From an uncultured Poribacteria bacterium (GTDB lineage Bacteria; Poribacteria; WGA-4E; WGA-3G): DNA of 64,000 nt. The number at the start of each line of letters is the position of its first letter. Within the stretch, counting starts at the first letter, position 1. The translations under genes and the position numbers were made by a program. Shown here piece after piece: positions 34,443 to 43,559 of this stretch. The notes beneath the pieces were generated by a model. The model worked only from the letters and a program-made list of their open reading frames with translations, made no database searches and was not told where the DNA came from. The stretch spans positions 2,781,200 through 2,845,199 of the forward strand of contig OX639973.1 of the NCBI GenBank assembly GCA_951828385.1. Reading direction: 5' to 3'.

Positions 34443-37400
34443 ATGACGACTACTGACTATATTAACGCAATTGAGGAAGAATTACGAACCGGTCACGCGA
34501 CGGAGCATAGTTATCGTCCTATGCTCCAGCAATTTTTAGTTAGCTGGAGTCAGAACTTCTCGCCCGCAACGGATTACCATATCACCAATGAACCCAAACG
34601 TAACGCGAGAAATGCCCCCGACTTCCTCGTTCGGTGTAACGCAGTATCCTTAGGGTGGATTGAGACAAAACCGCCAGGAACAGCCTTAGATGCCGAAGAA
34701 GAATCTGAACAACTTCAACGGTATCGCAAAGCATTTCCAAATCTCATCTTAACCGATTATCTGGAATTTCGCCTCTATAGTGAAGGAGAAAAATGTCTCA
34801 CAGTCCGTATCGCGGATTTGGACAATACCACACAACGTTTAACACATCCGAACACAGATGATACTGAAGTCTCACACTTTTTAACAGCGTTTTTTGGTGC
34901 AGAACCGCTCAGGATTGGCAAAGCATCAGACCTTGCGCGAATGCTCAGTGGTAAAGCACAATTACTCAAGACAGCAATCATTGACCTCCTTCAAAATACA
35001 TCAAACGATGAACTCCAAAATCGGTTGGCTGCATTTCGAGAACATCTCATCGCGGATCTCTCTGAAGATGATTTTGGGGATATGATGGCTCAGACGATCA
35101 CCTATAGTCTTTTCGCCGCGCGGTGTTATCACACGCACGGGACCTTTAACCGAACCAGAGCGATAGAAATTCTTGACGAGATTCACCCTTTTCTGTCACA
35201 ACTCTTATGGATATCAATTCAAAGGTTAACGCAGCTGCATTGGATTATTGACCCTATTGCTGAACTACTTGATCTTGCTGATATGGAAAGTATTACCGCC
35301 GATTTTGGAACAGAAGGGAGACAAGCGGGTCCAATTATTCACTTTTATGAAGACTTTCTTAGCGACTACGATCCCGATATCCGCAGACAGCGCGGTGTTT
35401 ACTATACACCGGAACCCGTTGTTTCCTATATCGTCCGAAGCGTCAATACAGTATTAACTGAGAAGTTTAATTTGTCCGATGGACTTGCTCATACTGGCAC
35501 AGTTGATGTCAACGGAAAGCGTCTGCCAAAGGTTCAAATCCTTGATCCTGCCGCAGGCACTGGAACCTTTCTCCGATCAGTGATTTCACAGATATATGAC
35601 ACCATTATTACCAGTGGAATAGCCGGTGCGTGGCAAGAATACGTGCCGCAGTATCTCCTACCACGGCTTCACGGTTTTGAACGCATGGTGGCACCTTACG
35701 CAATGTGCCATTTGACTCTCACTTATCAACTTGATCAACTCGGATACCATTTGAAAGCCGATGAACGGCTTAATGTCTATCTTACGGATACACTTGAGGC
35801 AGGAGATCGTCAAGCAGGGCTGCCTATTTTTATAGATGAAATCGCCAAAGAAGCTGAATCCGCTGCCACTATTAAACGCGATCTACCAGTCATGGTGATT
35901 GTCAAAAATCCACCCTATTTAGCGGAGTCAGAGCACAAAGGCGAATGGATTACAAAACTTTTACGAGGTCTTGATGGAAACATCCCGACAGAAGACTATT
36001 TTGAAGTGGATGGACAACCACTTGATGAGCGCAATTCAAAAGCGTTAAACGACGATTATGTCAAATTCATCCGATTCGCCCAATGGCGTATTGAGCGTAC
36101 TGGATACGGAGTCCTCGCCTTCATCTCTAACCACGGCTACCTCAATAACCTCACATTTCGCGGCATGCGTCAAAGCCTCATGAAAACCTTTGATGCTATC
36201 TACATTCTCGACTTGCACGGGAATAAGAGAACAAATGAACAACCACCGGATGGAGGAACCGATGAAAACGTCTTTAATATTCAGCAGGGAGTCGCTATTG
36301 GTATCTTTGTCAAACAGAGACAAGAAAAATTAGATTCTGCACGTATTTATCATGCGGAGTTATGGGGAAATCGTGAGGATAAATACAATTGGCTTGAGGC
36401 AAATACCATTGACACAACCTCATGGAATAAGTTAACTCCAACATCTTCCAACTATCTTCTTGTTCCACATAGTGAAAGCGTAAGTGAAGAATATGAACGC
36501 TATTGGAAAATTACTGATATTTTTCTATCAAAGGTTAGTGGTATTACTACATCACGGGACGAGATGGTGACAGATTTTGAACCGGAATCGATATTTGAAC
36601 GGGTAAACCGCTTCCGAGATTCAACAGAATCCAGTGAACAATTACGTGAACAACTACCTATCAACATGAGCAATGAAGAGGATATAAGCAGGGCGCGCGA
36701 ATTACTTAGGGCAGAACAAGACCTTGAAAAGTACATCCAGCCGATTTTACATTTTCCATTCGATAGACGATTCATTTTTTACCATGATGCGTTAGTCGAG
36801 AGAAGAAGAAAAGACGTGATGAGACATCTCCTCGCTGGTCAAAATGTAGCACTATGTGTAGGTAGAGCAGGTCAAGCGGTCGGGAATGATACATGGAATA
36901 TCGTCTCTGTTTCCAAAACAATGGTGGATTACAATATCTTCCGACGCGGTGGTACCCGCGTTTTTCCTCTTTACTGCTACGTAGAAAGGGAAAGACAAAG
37001 GCACCATAACATGTCACAGCAATTTTTGGAAGAATTGTGCAGACATCTCAATTATGAAATTGACCCAACTAATACAATGCGTTTCATTTCTGATGGAAAA
37101 GGCGATTTGCAAACAACTATTGGACCGGAGAATATTTTCCATTATATCTATGCAATTTTACACGCGCCAAAGTACCGGGATCGATATAAAGATCAACTCA
37201 AAATTGATTTCCCGCATATCCCATTAACAACCAATCTCACATTATTTCAAAAATTGGTATCATTAGGTGAGCAACTGGCAGAGGCACACCTACTTCAGAG
37301 TGAAGATGTAAGTTTCCTGCCAGAATTTCCAGAGGGAGGTGACTCAGAAGTTGAGGAAATCCGTTGGTCAGAGGTAGACCAACGCGTTTGGATTAACTCA

Positions 37401-37628
37401 ACCCAGTATTTTACACTTATCTCGCGGGAAGTTTGGGAGTTTCGCGTAGGTGGACACTGTCCAGCAAAAAAGTGGCTTACTGACCGAAAATCGAGAATTT
37501 TGACTTTTGATGACATTCAACATTATCGGCGTATCTGCGGTGCGCTTGACAAAACCGTGAAAATTATGGAAGATATTGATAATACCATTGCTGAACATGG
37601 GGGTTGGCCCCTTGAAAACAAGGCATAA
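34443..37628 (+). CDS. Type ISP/IIG single-polypeptide restriction-modification enzyme
   Basis: This 1061-aa protein joins nuclease, methylase and target-recognition parts. The N-terminal 90 residues have a PD-(D/E)xK-like core (APDFLV...GWIETKPPG). The adenine-methylase core follows: GVYYTPEPVVSYIVRSV, motif I DPAAGTGTFLRSV, HGFERMVAPYAMCHLTL and the catalytic VKNPPYLAES. The C-terminal half matches the type ISP C-terminal specificity region (HFPFDRRFIFYHDAL, VRRGGTRVFPLY-like). I see no SF2 helicase motifs, so it is closer to type IIG. The start ATG at 34443 overlaps nothing and has a weak AGGT site; ATG at 34428 is an alternative. Confidence 0.82.
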   Translation: MTTTDYINAIEEELRTGHATEHSYRPMLQQFLVSWSQNFSPATDYHITNEPKRNARNAPDFLVRCNAVSLGWIETKPPGTALDAEEESEQLQRYRKAFPNLILTDYLEFRLYSEGEKCLTVRIADLDNTTQRLTHPNTDDTEVSHFLTAFFGAEPLRIGKASDLARMLSGKAQLLKTAIIDLLQNTSNDELQNRLAAFREHLIADLSEDDFGDMMAQTITYSLFAARCYHTHGTFNRTRAIEILDEIHPFLSQLLWISIQRLTQLHWIIDPIAELLDLADMESITADFGTEGRQAGPIIHFYEDFLSDYDPDIRRQRGVYYTPEPVVSYIVRSVNTVLTEKFNLSDGLAHTGTVDVNGKRLPKVQILDPAAGTGTFLRSVISQIYDTIITSGIAGAWQEYVPQYLLPRLHGFERMVAPYAMCHLTLTYQLDQLGYHLKADERLNVYLTDTLEAGDRQAGLPIFIDEIAKEAESAATIKRDLPVMVIVKNPPYLAESEHKGEWITKLLRGLDGNIPTEDYFEVDGQPLDERNSKALNDDYVKFIRFAQWRIERTGYGVLAFISNHGYLNNLTFRGMRQSLMKTFDAIYILDLHGNKRTNEQPPDGGTDENVFNIQQGVAIGIFVKQRQEKLDSARIYHAELWGNREDKYNWLEANTIDTTSWNKLTPTSSNYLLVPHSESVSEEYERYWKITDIFLSKVSGITTSRDEMVTDFEPESIFERVNRFRDSTESSEQLREQLPINMSNEEDISRARELLRAEQDLEKYIQPILHFPFDRRFIFYHDALVERRRKDVMRHLLAGQNVALCVGRAGQAVGNDTWNIVSVSKTMVDYNIFRRGGTRVFPLYCYVERERQRHHNMSQQFLEELCRHLNYEIDPTNTMRFISDGKGDLQTTIGPENIFHYIYAILHAPKYRDRYKDQLKIDFPHIPLTTNLTLFQKLVSLGEQLAEAHLLQSEDVSFLPEFPEGGDSEVEEIRWSEVDQRVWINSTQYFTLISREVWEFRVGGHCPAKKWLTDRKSRILTFDDIQHYRRICGALDKTVKIMEDIDNTIAEHGGWPLENKA

Positions 37629-37647
37629 TTATATCAATAAAATAACT

Positions 37648-38430
37648 ATGGCACCATTACGTAAACTTGATCATCTCTCTCGATTCTTTATGAAGTTTTA
37701 CGGTGGTAAGCACTATAAAACATCTCCGCACACACCGCTGCGTTTGCCGTTGAACGAATGTCGCGTTGCGCTCATCACAACTGCAGGTTTTTTTCTCGAT
37801 GGGCAGGATCCTTTTGAAAAGGGAGATTGTTCGTACCGCGAAATTCCAAATGTCATTCAGACACAGGCACTCATAAACGGACACAAAAGTGCGGCTTACG
37901 ATGAACGCGGTCTCGAAACAGATCCGAACCTCGCGTTTCCACTTGACAGATTCAGGGAGTTGGAGACCGAAGGCAAAATCGGATCCCTAAACCGTAGACA
38001 CTTCAGTTTTATGGGATCCATTACAAAACCGCACGCGCTTATCACACAATCCGCACCTGAGGTCGGACGGATGCTTAAAATGGACGGCGTAGATGTCGCT
38101 TTCTTAACGCCTGTCTGACCGATGTGCAATCAGTCTGTAGGATTGATACAACGTGCCGTTGAAGCGGCGGGAATTTCGACAGTTTCAATTACACTCGTTG
38201 AAAGTATGACGAAAAAGGTAAAACCGCCGCGCGCCTTAGCGGTGCCGTACGGTTTCGGACATCCACTCGGTGAACCGAGCAACCCAGAACTACAACACGC
38301 AATCATTGCTGAGGCACTCACACTCTTGGAAGACAAGACACCACCACCTGTTCTTAAAGTAGTAGGCAGAAAGGAGCTGCTTAGGTTAGGTCAAGTGTTA
38401 GCGAAACCAGACAACGTTTGTATCATGTAG
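37648..38430 (+). CDS. GrdB-like reductase family protein with in-frame UGA (probable selenoprotein)
   Basis: Two halves in the same frame are split only by TGA at 38116-38118. Read through as selenocysteine they give a 260-aa protein: VALITTAGFFLDGQDPF at the N-terminal half, then DVAFLTPV-U-PMCNQSVGLIQRAVEAAGI and RALAVPYGFGHPLG. This matches short proteins of the glycine/sarcosine/betaine reductase selenoprotein B family (PF07355), in which a U-x-x-C redox motif sits at exactly this place. Sec157 and Cys160 would form the redox pair. CAATC-AGTCTGTAG-GATTG, 10 bases after the UGA, could be the bacterial SECIS stem. The alternative is a Cys-to-stop mutation. It follows the restriction gene by 19 bases. 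Confidence 0.75.
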
Positions 38431-38436
38431 ATTGGG

Positions 38437-38754
38437 TTAGAGTTTCAACCATTGACGGACTGCGTCTTCAATCGCAGATAGTTGGTCGGGTTGGAGAGCA
38501 CCTAATTTCCTCAAGAACTTCGTTTCCGGTACGGTTACTATACTTTGTGCATCAAAAACACCAGTAGTATCCAAATATCTTGTTCGCACAGGTACTTCAA
38601 ACCTTGAGCCGCGTGTGCTTCTTGTGTGCGTTACAACGGTTACAAGCGCACGATCTTGCACAAGGGCAGGTGTGCTGATGACAAGACAAGGTCTAACTTT
38701 AGCTACCATGCCGAGGTCAACCAGCCAAACTTCACCGCGATTTTGTTTCGGCAT
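38437..38754 (-). CDS. PemK/MazF-family toxin
   Basis: This is a 105-aa MazF/PemK-fold endoribonuclease toxin. NRGEVWLVDLGMVAKVRPCLVIS is the N-terminal motif with the conserved RP. TVVTHTRSTRGSRFEVPV and VFDAQSIVTVPETKFLRKLGAL are the remaining strands (in part). It would cleave RNA when free of its antitoxin. The start is the ATG at 38752-38754, 23 bases inside the antitoxin gene. It converges with the selenoprotein gene, the two stops being six bases apart. Confidence 0.87.
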   Translation of the reverse strand: MPKQNRGEVWLVDLGMVAKVRPCLVISTPALVQDRALVTVVTHTRSTRGSRFEVPVRTRYLDTTGVFDAQSIVTVPETKFLRKLGALQPDQLSAIEDAVRQWLKL

Positions 38755-38938
38755 CTTTTTCCTCTGTTTTATCATGTGCAACGAAAAGTGCATCCGCAAT
38801 TTCCGTGAGTGCTTCATCAACCAACGGTGGGAAATCCAGCATAACCACCTGTTTTATGATTTCAGAGGCGAGCGCATGTTTTTCTATCTCAGGTAGTTGA
38901 TTGAATGCTTCCAATATGTTTTGTGACGTTGTATTCAT
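38732..38938 (-). CDS. Antitoxin of the MazF/PemK-type module
   Basis: This is a 68-aa acidic protein. It has a helical N terminus (SQNILEAFNQLPEIEKHALASEIIKQVV) and an unstructured charged tail (HDKTEEKDAETKSR), as in antitoxins that wrap a MazF-type toxin. The ATG at 38936-38938 has GGAGG six bases upstream. The promoter and a 15-base palindrome upstream suggest autorepression. Confidence 0.8.
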   Translation of the reverse strand: MNTTSQNILEAFNQLPEIEKHALASEIIKQVVMLDFPPLVDEALTEIADALFVAHDKTEEKDAETKSR

Positions 38939-38961
38939 CTGTGACCTCCGTATCAGGAAAA

Positions 38962-39007
38962 GCATAAAGTTTATGCAAATTATACACGATGTATTGACAA
39001 AATTCAA
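38962..39007 (-). promoter_or_regulatory. Promoter and palindromic operator of the toxin-antitoxin operon
   Basis: On the minus strand TTGAAT (39002-39007), 17 bases, TATAAT (38979-38984). Directly downstream GCATAAA-c-TTTATGC (38962-38976) is a perfect 15-base palindrome between the promoter and the ribosome site. A likely binding site for the toxin-antitoxin complex. Confidence 0.65.
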
Positions 39008-39151
39008 TACCTCTTTGGGAATGTCAATATACTATTTTGTCGGAGGGAATCGACACCAAATGCGCGTATGACATTTGCTGGGTTTACAAAACCTCCCACA
39101 ACGGATATACTTTCATAGGACGAACTACAAACAAGCAGAATGGAGAATTTG

Positions 39152-40213
39152 ATGGACAGAATTAAAGTTGGGATTATCGGATGTGGTGGCATCTTCCGTA
39201 ACCTCCACTCCCCTTATTACCAAGAACCGACACGCCGTGCTGACATCGTCGCGATTGCAGACATCAACGAAACATCCGCAAACGAACAAGCAGACCGGTT
39301 CGGTGCAGACGCATACACAGATTATCGCGCACTCCTTGACAGACAGGATATAGACGCTGTTGATGTGTGTGTCCATCCACGTCCGCATCTCGAAATTACG
39401 CGCGCCGCTGCCGATGCCGGCAAACACATCTTGATGGAAAAACCGATGTGTTGCAATGTCGCGGAGGGTGACGAGATGGTCGCCGCCGCTGAAAACGCCG
39501 GTGTCCTCTTGATGGTGGCTTATATGATGCGGTTTGATCCGGGATACATGAAACTGAAATCGCTATTAGACGATGGCACACTCGGCACCCTACAGATGGC
39601 GTATTCTAATCAGGTCGGTTGGTTTTCGCCGGAACGGCACCCGTGGCTCTTTGTCAAAGCAGAATCCGGGGGGATGTTGGTGGAGCAAGCCATTCACAAT
39701 CTCGACATCTGGTTGTGGTTATACGGTCCCGCTTCCACTGTCTATGGGTTTACAAGCCATGTTCCGCTCGGCGGTACCTATCCGTCTACTGACGAAGCCG
39801 TTGAAAACAACGCCGTGCTAACTGTGCATTTCAAAAACGGCGGTGTCGGCATGATGATTAAGAGTTGGGCAGCGGAGATCGGGAACAGTGGCAACGGTCT
39901 CGTCACCAGTAAAGGCTCCGCGACGTTGATTCGGCACGGACTCCGTTGGAAAACGCATGATATGGCATCGGCGGAAGAATTCACCGAACCAGCACCGGAT
40001 GACGACACCTATCGTAACGTGCCAGAGGCACAGCGTGAACAACGCTATTGGGGTATGGCAGCGAAAGGCGCGAGCATCGACCATTGGCTCCAGTGCATCG
40101 CCGGTGAAGCGGAACCGACGACGCACGGACGCATCGGCAGAGACGGAATTGAGTTAGCAGAGGCGACATATCGGTCTTCGCAAGTTGGTGCACAGATATC
40201 TTTGCCCCTGTAG
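39152..40213 (+). CDS. Gfo/Idh/MocA-family oxidoreductase
   Basis: This is a 353-aa oxidoreductase. The Rossmann motif is VGIIGCGGIFRNLH, the EKP motif is HILMEKPMCCNV, and MLVEQAIHNLDIWLWLYG is the substrate-side motif with the catalytic His. The start is the ATG at 39152 with GGAG seven bases upstream; ATG at 39140 would add four residues. It is a single gene, divergent from the toxin-antitoxin pair. The substrate is probably a sugar or cyclitol, by family. Confidence 0.88.
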   Translation: MDRIKVGIIGCGGIFRNLHSPYYQEPTRRADIVAIADINETSANEQADRFGADAYTDYRALLDRQDIDAVDVCVHPRPHLEITRAAADAGKHILMEKPMCCNVAEGDEMVAAAENAGVLLMVAYMMRFDPGYMKLKSLLDDGTLGTLQMAYSNQVGWFSPERHPWLFVKAESGGMLVEQAIHNLDIWLWLYGPASTVYGFTSHVPLGGTYPSTDEAVENNAVLTVHFKNGGVGMMIKSWAAEIGNSGNGLVTSKGSATLIRHGLRWKTHDMASAEEFTEPAPDDDTYRNVPEAQREQRYWGMAAKGASIDHWLQCIAGEAEPTTHGRIGRDGIELAEATYRSSQVGAQISLPL

Positions 40214-40347
40214 GGAGAATTGTAAACACAACCCTTTTTCCGCAGATGTTACACTGCCTCGCCTTTACATAGAGGCATAGCGTTTGCCTTTTATACCGTA
40301 TTGCGCACATCTTTTTCGACTTGCTCAACTACGAGGAGTACCGTTCC

Positions 40348-41454
40348 ATGAAATGTATTTATCCGTTTTTGGGAATTCTCATAATTTGCCTCAGCTGCTC
40401 ATCTGCACAACACGTAGAAATACCAGATCCGAACTTAGCCGAAGCCGTGCGAGAAGCATTAGGTTTGCGCCAAAAGGCACCTATTCCGAAAGAGAACCTG
40501 ATGGCACTAAAAACACTATCTGCTTCGCAAAGATATATAATAGATTTATCAGGGCTGGAAAAAGCAACAGGTTTAACAAGTTTACAACTCGACAAGAACG
40601 AAATAGAAGATATCACGCCGCTTGCTGACTTGATGCAGCTTACAGATCTGAATCTTAGGTCAAATCCAATTACGGACATTACACCCGTCGCTAAATTGAC
40701 ACAACTCACTAAGTTACAAATCGGTGGCGATTTAATACAGGATATTACACCACTCGCTGTGTTGACTGAACTTACTGAATTATCGATTTCGGGTAAACAA
40801 GTTAGTGACATTACACCGATCAAAGGATTGACCCAACTTACAACACTATCGGTTTCGTTTAGTCAAGTTAGTGACATTACACCGATCACAAGACTGACCC
40901 AACTTAAATTTTTAATACTCGTTCATAGTCAGATCAGAGACATCACACCACTCACAGCACTGAAACAACTTAACAGATTATGGCTTGTTTCTAATCAGAT
41001 CAGTGACATCACGCCACTCGCGGAGATGCCACAACTTACAGTCTTATTGATTGCGTTTAATCAAATCAGTGACATCACACCACTCGCTGGGTTGACAGAA
41101 TTTACTCAATTATCACTTGAGTATAATCAAATCAGCGACATCACGCCACTCGCGGAATTAACGCGGTTAAGATCCCTGGGACTTGGTCATAATCAAATTG
41201 AGGACATCACACCACTCACAGAAATGACGCAGCTGACGCGTTTAGGTCTTGAGGATAATCAAATCCGTGATATTAGCGTTGTTGAAAACTTCAAAAACTT
41301 ACGGAATTTAAATATCAGCCAGAACCTAATTCAGGATATGGCACCGATTAACAGACTCCGTAAACAGATTCCTGTTGAAGTCCAAACGCAAACCCGTCTA
41401 TCAAGGCAAGATCCGCGATCAGTGGTTGATGCCCCACCGCAAGATGATAGGTAA
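40348..41454 (+). CDS. Internalin-type 22-residue leucine-rich-repeat protein
   Basis: This is a 368-aa exported protein. Residues 1-20 are a hydrophobic signal followed by CSSAQ, which may be a lipoprotein site (no perfect lipobox) or a type I signal. A short helical cap (IPDPNLAEAVREALGLRQ) precedes 12 consecutive LRRs of exactly 22 residues, consensus xLTxLxLxxNQISDITPLAxLT. A basic tail follows (QTQTRLSRQDPRS). This SDITPLAxLTQLTxLxL pattern is the bacterial internalin type and suggests protein-protein contact at the cell surface. GAGGAG lies before the ATG. Confidence 0.87.
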   Translation: MKCIYPFLGILIICLSCSSAQHVEIPDPNLAEAVREALGLRQKAPIPKENLMALKTLSASQRYIIDLSGLEKATGLTSLQLDKNEIEDITPLADLMQLTDLNLRSNPITDITPVAKLTQLTKLQIGGDLIQDITPLAVLTELTELSISGKQVSDITPIKGLTQLTTLSVSFSQVSDITPITRLTQLKFLILVHSQIRDITPLTALKQLNRLWLVSNQISDITPLAEMPQLTVLLIAFNQISDITPLAGLTEFTQLSLEYNQISDITPLAELTRLRSLGLGHNQIEDITPLTEMTQLTRLGLEDNQIRDISVVENFKNLRNLNISQNLIQDMAPINRLRKQIPVEVQTQTRLSRQDPRSVVDAPPQDDR

Positions 41455-41460
41455 TGCACA

Positions 41461-41496
41461 AGGAGCTGCTGGGTGATAGCACCCTTCACAGCTCCT
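41461..41496 (+). terminator. Nested hairpin after the LRR gene
   Basis: AGGAGCTG / CAGCTCCT forms an 8-bp outer stem, and inside it GGGTG / CACCC forms a second stem with loop ATAG. There is no T-run, so it may be a transcript-protecting or rho-assisted end rather than a simple terminator. Confidence 0.6.
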
Positions 41497-41661
41497 ATCA
41501 GAAGTCGTCATGGAAAACGACATGCCGCTAAACGAAAATTTTAATGGTTGAATAAGTATTGAAACTCTGATAGAATACTACAGAATAAGTTATAAACAGA
41601 CAAATTATAAACTGGGGCTACCCGCAATTTGAAACTGGATGAACACGACTCTTGAAAGGAT

Positions 41662-42333
41662 GTGGCGAAGATTACAAGAGAAGAATTTTTAAAATACTAC
41701 GATTCAGCAGCTTACTCAGCCAAGCTACGGGTACCGAGATCGGGCCCCAACTTAGCTGTCATAAATACTGCGCGCATTAATGACGCTATTTCTTATGGGC
41801 GGAACGTTTATGCGATTGCCCTGGATCTTTTAGTGGATAGGCGCGCCGCGAATAGGGTGCAGCATGAGGTGTTCTGTCGGACTGTAGAACAGACACACAA
41901 TTTTTCTGTGGCAGATGTGTGGCGTGGCAACTCGCGTTGGGGAGGCCTTCAAAACCTCACGATAGCTGCCGCAGTTGATATTTTGTGTTTACCTGAAGAA
42001 AATAACCCACTCTCGCGCCCATTGATTGGCGGTGCACAATTAATTGGTGAGGTGAACAGTAAATGGTGGGGGATGCTGGCACTGACTTTGCGACTCAGAG
42101 GTTTGCTTGAATTTCAGGTAGGGTGTCTGACTGTTCTAAAAAAGCCGCTCCCAGAGATAGCGGAACGCCTTTCTAAGACAGAGCCTGAAATTCAAGCCCT
42201 GTACCAGACAACCCTCACGAGAATAAAGAACGCTATTGACCGGTGGGCGCAAACCGAGATTTCGGCAGCAAATGAACACGTCACTGAAGTAGAGGAAATC
42301 AAAAGACATTACGATTACGGAGGGGCATTATGA
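41662..42333 (+). CDS. Unknown protein, first gene of a three-gene operon
   Basis: This is a 223-aa soluble protein read from GTG at 41662. An in-frame TGA lies nine bases upstream, so this is the earliest start possible. AAAGG is only two bases from the GTG, a poor spacing. I do not recognise the N-terminal 150 residues (RINDAISYGRNVYAIALDLLVDRR, FCRTVEQTHNFSVADVWRG in part). The tail (LPEIAERLSKTEPEIQALYQTTLTRIK) resembles a helix-turn-helix of the sigma region 4 kind. It overlaps the next gene by ATGA, so the two are coupled. Confidence 0.7.
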   Translation: MAKITREEFLKYYDSAAYSAKLRVPRSGPNLAVINTARINDAISYGRNVYAIALDLLVDRRAANRVQHEVFCRTVEQTHNFSVADVWRGNSRWGGLQNLTIAAAVDILCLPEENNPLSRPLIGGAQLIGEVNSKWWGMLALTLRLRGLLEFQVGCLTVLKKPLPEIAERLSKTEPEIQALYQTTLTRIKNAIDRWAQTEISAANEHVTEVEEIKRHYDYGGAL

Positions 42334-43475
42334 GGATTGGTGTCGTTTACTCTGGAGAACAGGTACAACCGTGGCTCTTTCGGGCCTTGTACCCTGTTCA
42401 ATTGCGTGTAAACTGCATTGCAAATTCCAGTGCTGTTCCCGAAAACCGCGTCCGTGTTGAAAAGTTTGCATCATTCTTTGATTGTGCTTTCTTTGAGAAC
42501 CCTGAAGAGATGTTCAATACAACGAAGCCGAAATTAGATGGTGTTATCATTGTTTCAGGCGAGGTGGCAAGCGTGCCGCGTGTCCAACTTATTGAATCTG
42601 CCCTTGCTGCGGGTATCAATGTCTTGGCTCCGGCAGCACTTGGCTCTTTAGAAGACGGGCTCCGTCTTGCTGCAGTATCTGAAAAATATAAACGGCTTGT
42701 TATGACAGGCACAAGGTTCATATTTGGCAGATGTATTCAAGAAATCTTACGGATTGTCAGTAGTTCCGGGTTCGGAATTATTCAGGACATGCGGTTCTTG
42801 CTCGGCATCGGACGCGTGCCGTATTTAAACGACCTATTGAAGTTTGGAGACTCGCATTTTCAGATTGCCTTTGAGATAGCCCGCCGACTCTTTGTAGAAT
42901 ATACAGTGCTGCCTGAAGAAGCGACCGTGATGGCTTCCACAAATGGCGCACCGAACATCGCCTGCACTCTCAGATTTCCGCAGGGGGCACTTTGTACTTT
43001 CTGCCAAACCTCTAATCGTCAATGGGGCAACGACTCGTATCATAAAATTGAAATTACCGGCGGTGCCTCTCACATCTGGAGCGACCTGCAGACTTGGAAA
43101 TGCTTCTCTACGGAGAACACTTTCAGGATGGGCGGCGGAGATGAGGAAATTTCGGCGAATATACAAGGCTCTTCCGGTCAACTTAACGAGTTCCGTTTAG
43201 CTATTGAAGGTCATCGCGAACCTTATGCCGGCACGCTCCGGAGTACTTTGCCCGCGCTGTGGTTCCGAGAAAGATTACAAGACTGTATTGAACATGGACA
43301 GACGAGTTTAAAGCTGAGTGAGATTCGTGCGAACGTAGATACTGAGATTCAACGGCTGACTTCTCAGTTCGATGCTGATCCAGAGAATAGAGAATACCGA
43401 CATCAGAAGGCACTGCTCTTAGGTAAACGCGGTGATTTCTCCTTAGCACTTGCCGAGTACCACCAAATCTTGTAA
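42330..43475 (+). CDS. Degenerate Gfo/Idh/MocA-like protein
   Basis: This is a 381-aa protein with the outline of a Gfo/Idh/MocA enzyme. It begins MRIGVVYSGEQVQPW, where the GxGxxG cofactor motif is missing. KLDGVIIVSGEVASVPRVQLIESALAAGINVLAPAAL replaces the usual EKP region with no Lys. The middle (DSHFQIAFEIARRLF, HKIEITGGASHIW) follows the substrate domain, and the C-terminal 60 residues look like a TPR-type helix pair (NREYRHQKALLLGKRGDFSLALAEYHQ, in part). Catalysis is doubtful; it may bind a ligand as a sensor. It starts four bases before the end of the preceding gene. Confidence 0.65.
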   Translation: MRIGVVYSGEQVQPWLFRALYPVQLRVNCIANSSAVPENRVRVEKFASFFDCAFFENPEEMFNTTKPKLDGVIIVSGEVASVPRVQLIESALAAGINVLAPAALGSLEDGLRLAAVSEKYKRLVMTGTRFIFGRCIQEILRIVSSSGFGIIQDMRFLLGIGRVPYLNDLLKFGDSHFQIAFEIARRLFVEYTVLPEEATVMASTNGAPNIACTLRFPQGALCTFCQTSNRQWGNDSYHKIEITGGASHIWSDLQTWKCFSTENTFRMGGGDEEISANIQGSSGQLNEFRLAIEGHREPYAGTLRSTLPALWFRERLQDCIEHGQTSLKLSEIRANVDTEIQRLTSQFDADPENREYRHQKALLLGKRGDFSLALAEYHQIL

Positions 43476-43559
43476 ATTCGCCCAGGTACCTAACAGGCGA
43501 GAGATTTCTGTAACCAATGTTTGTAACAGTGATTTTCATCAAAAAACAAGGAAAATAAA

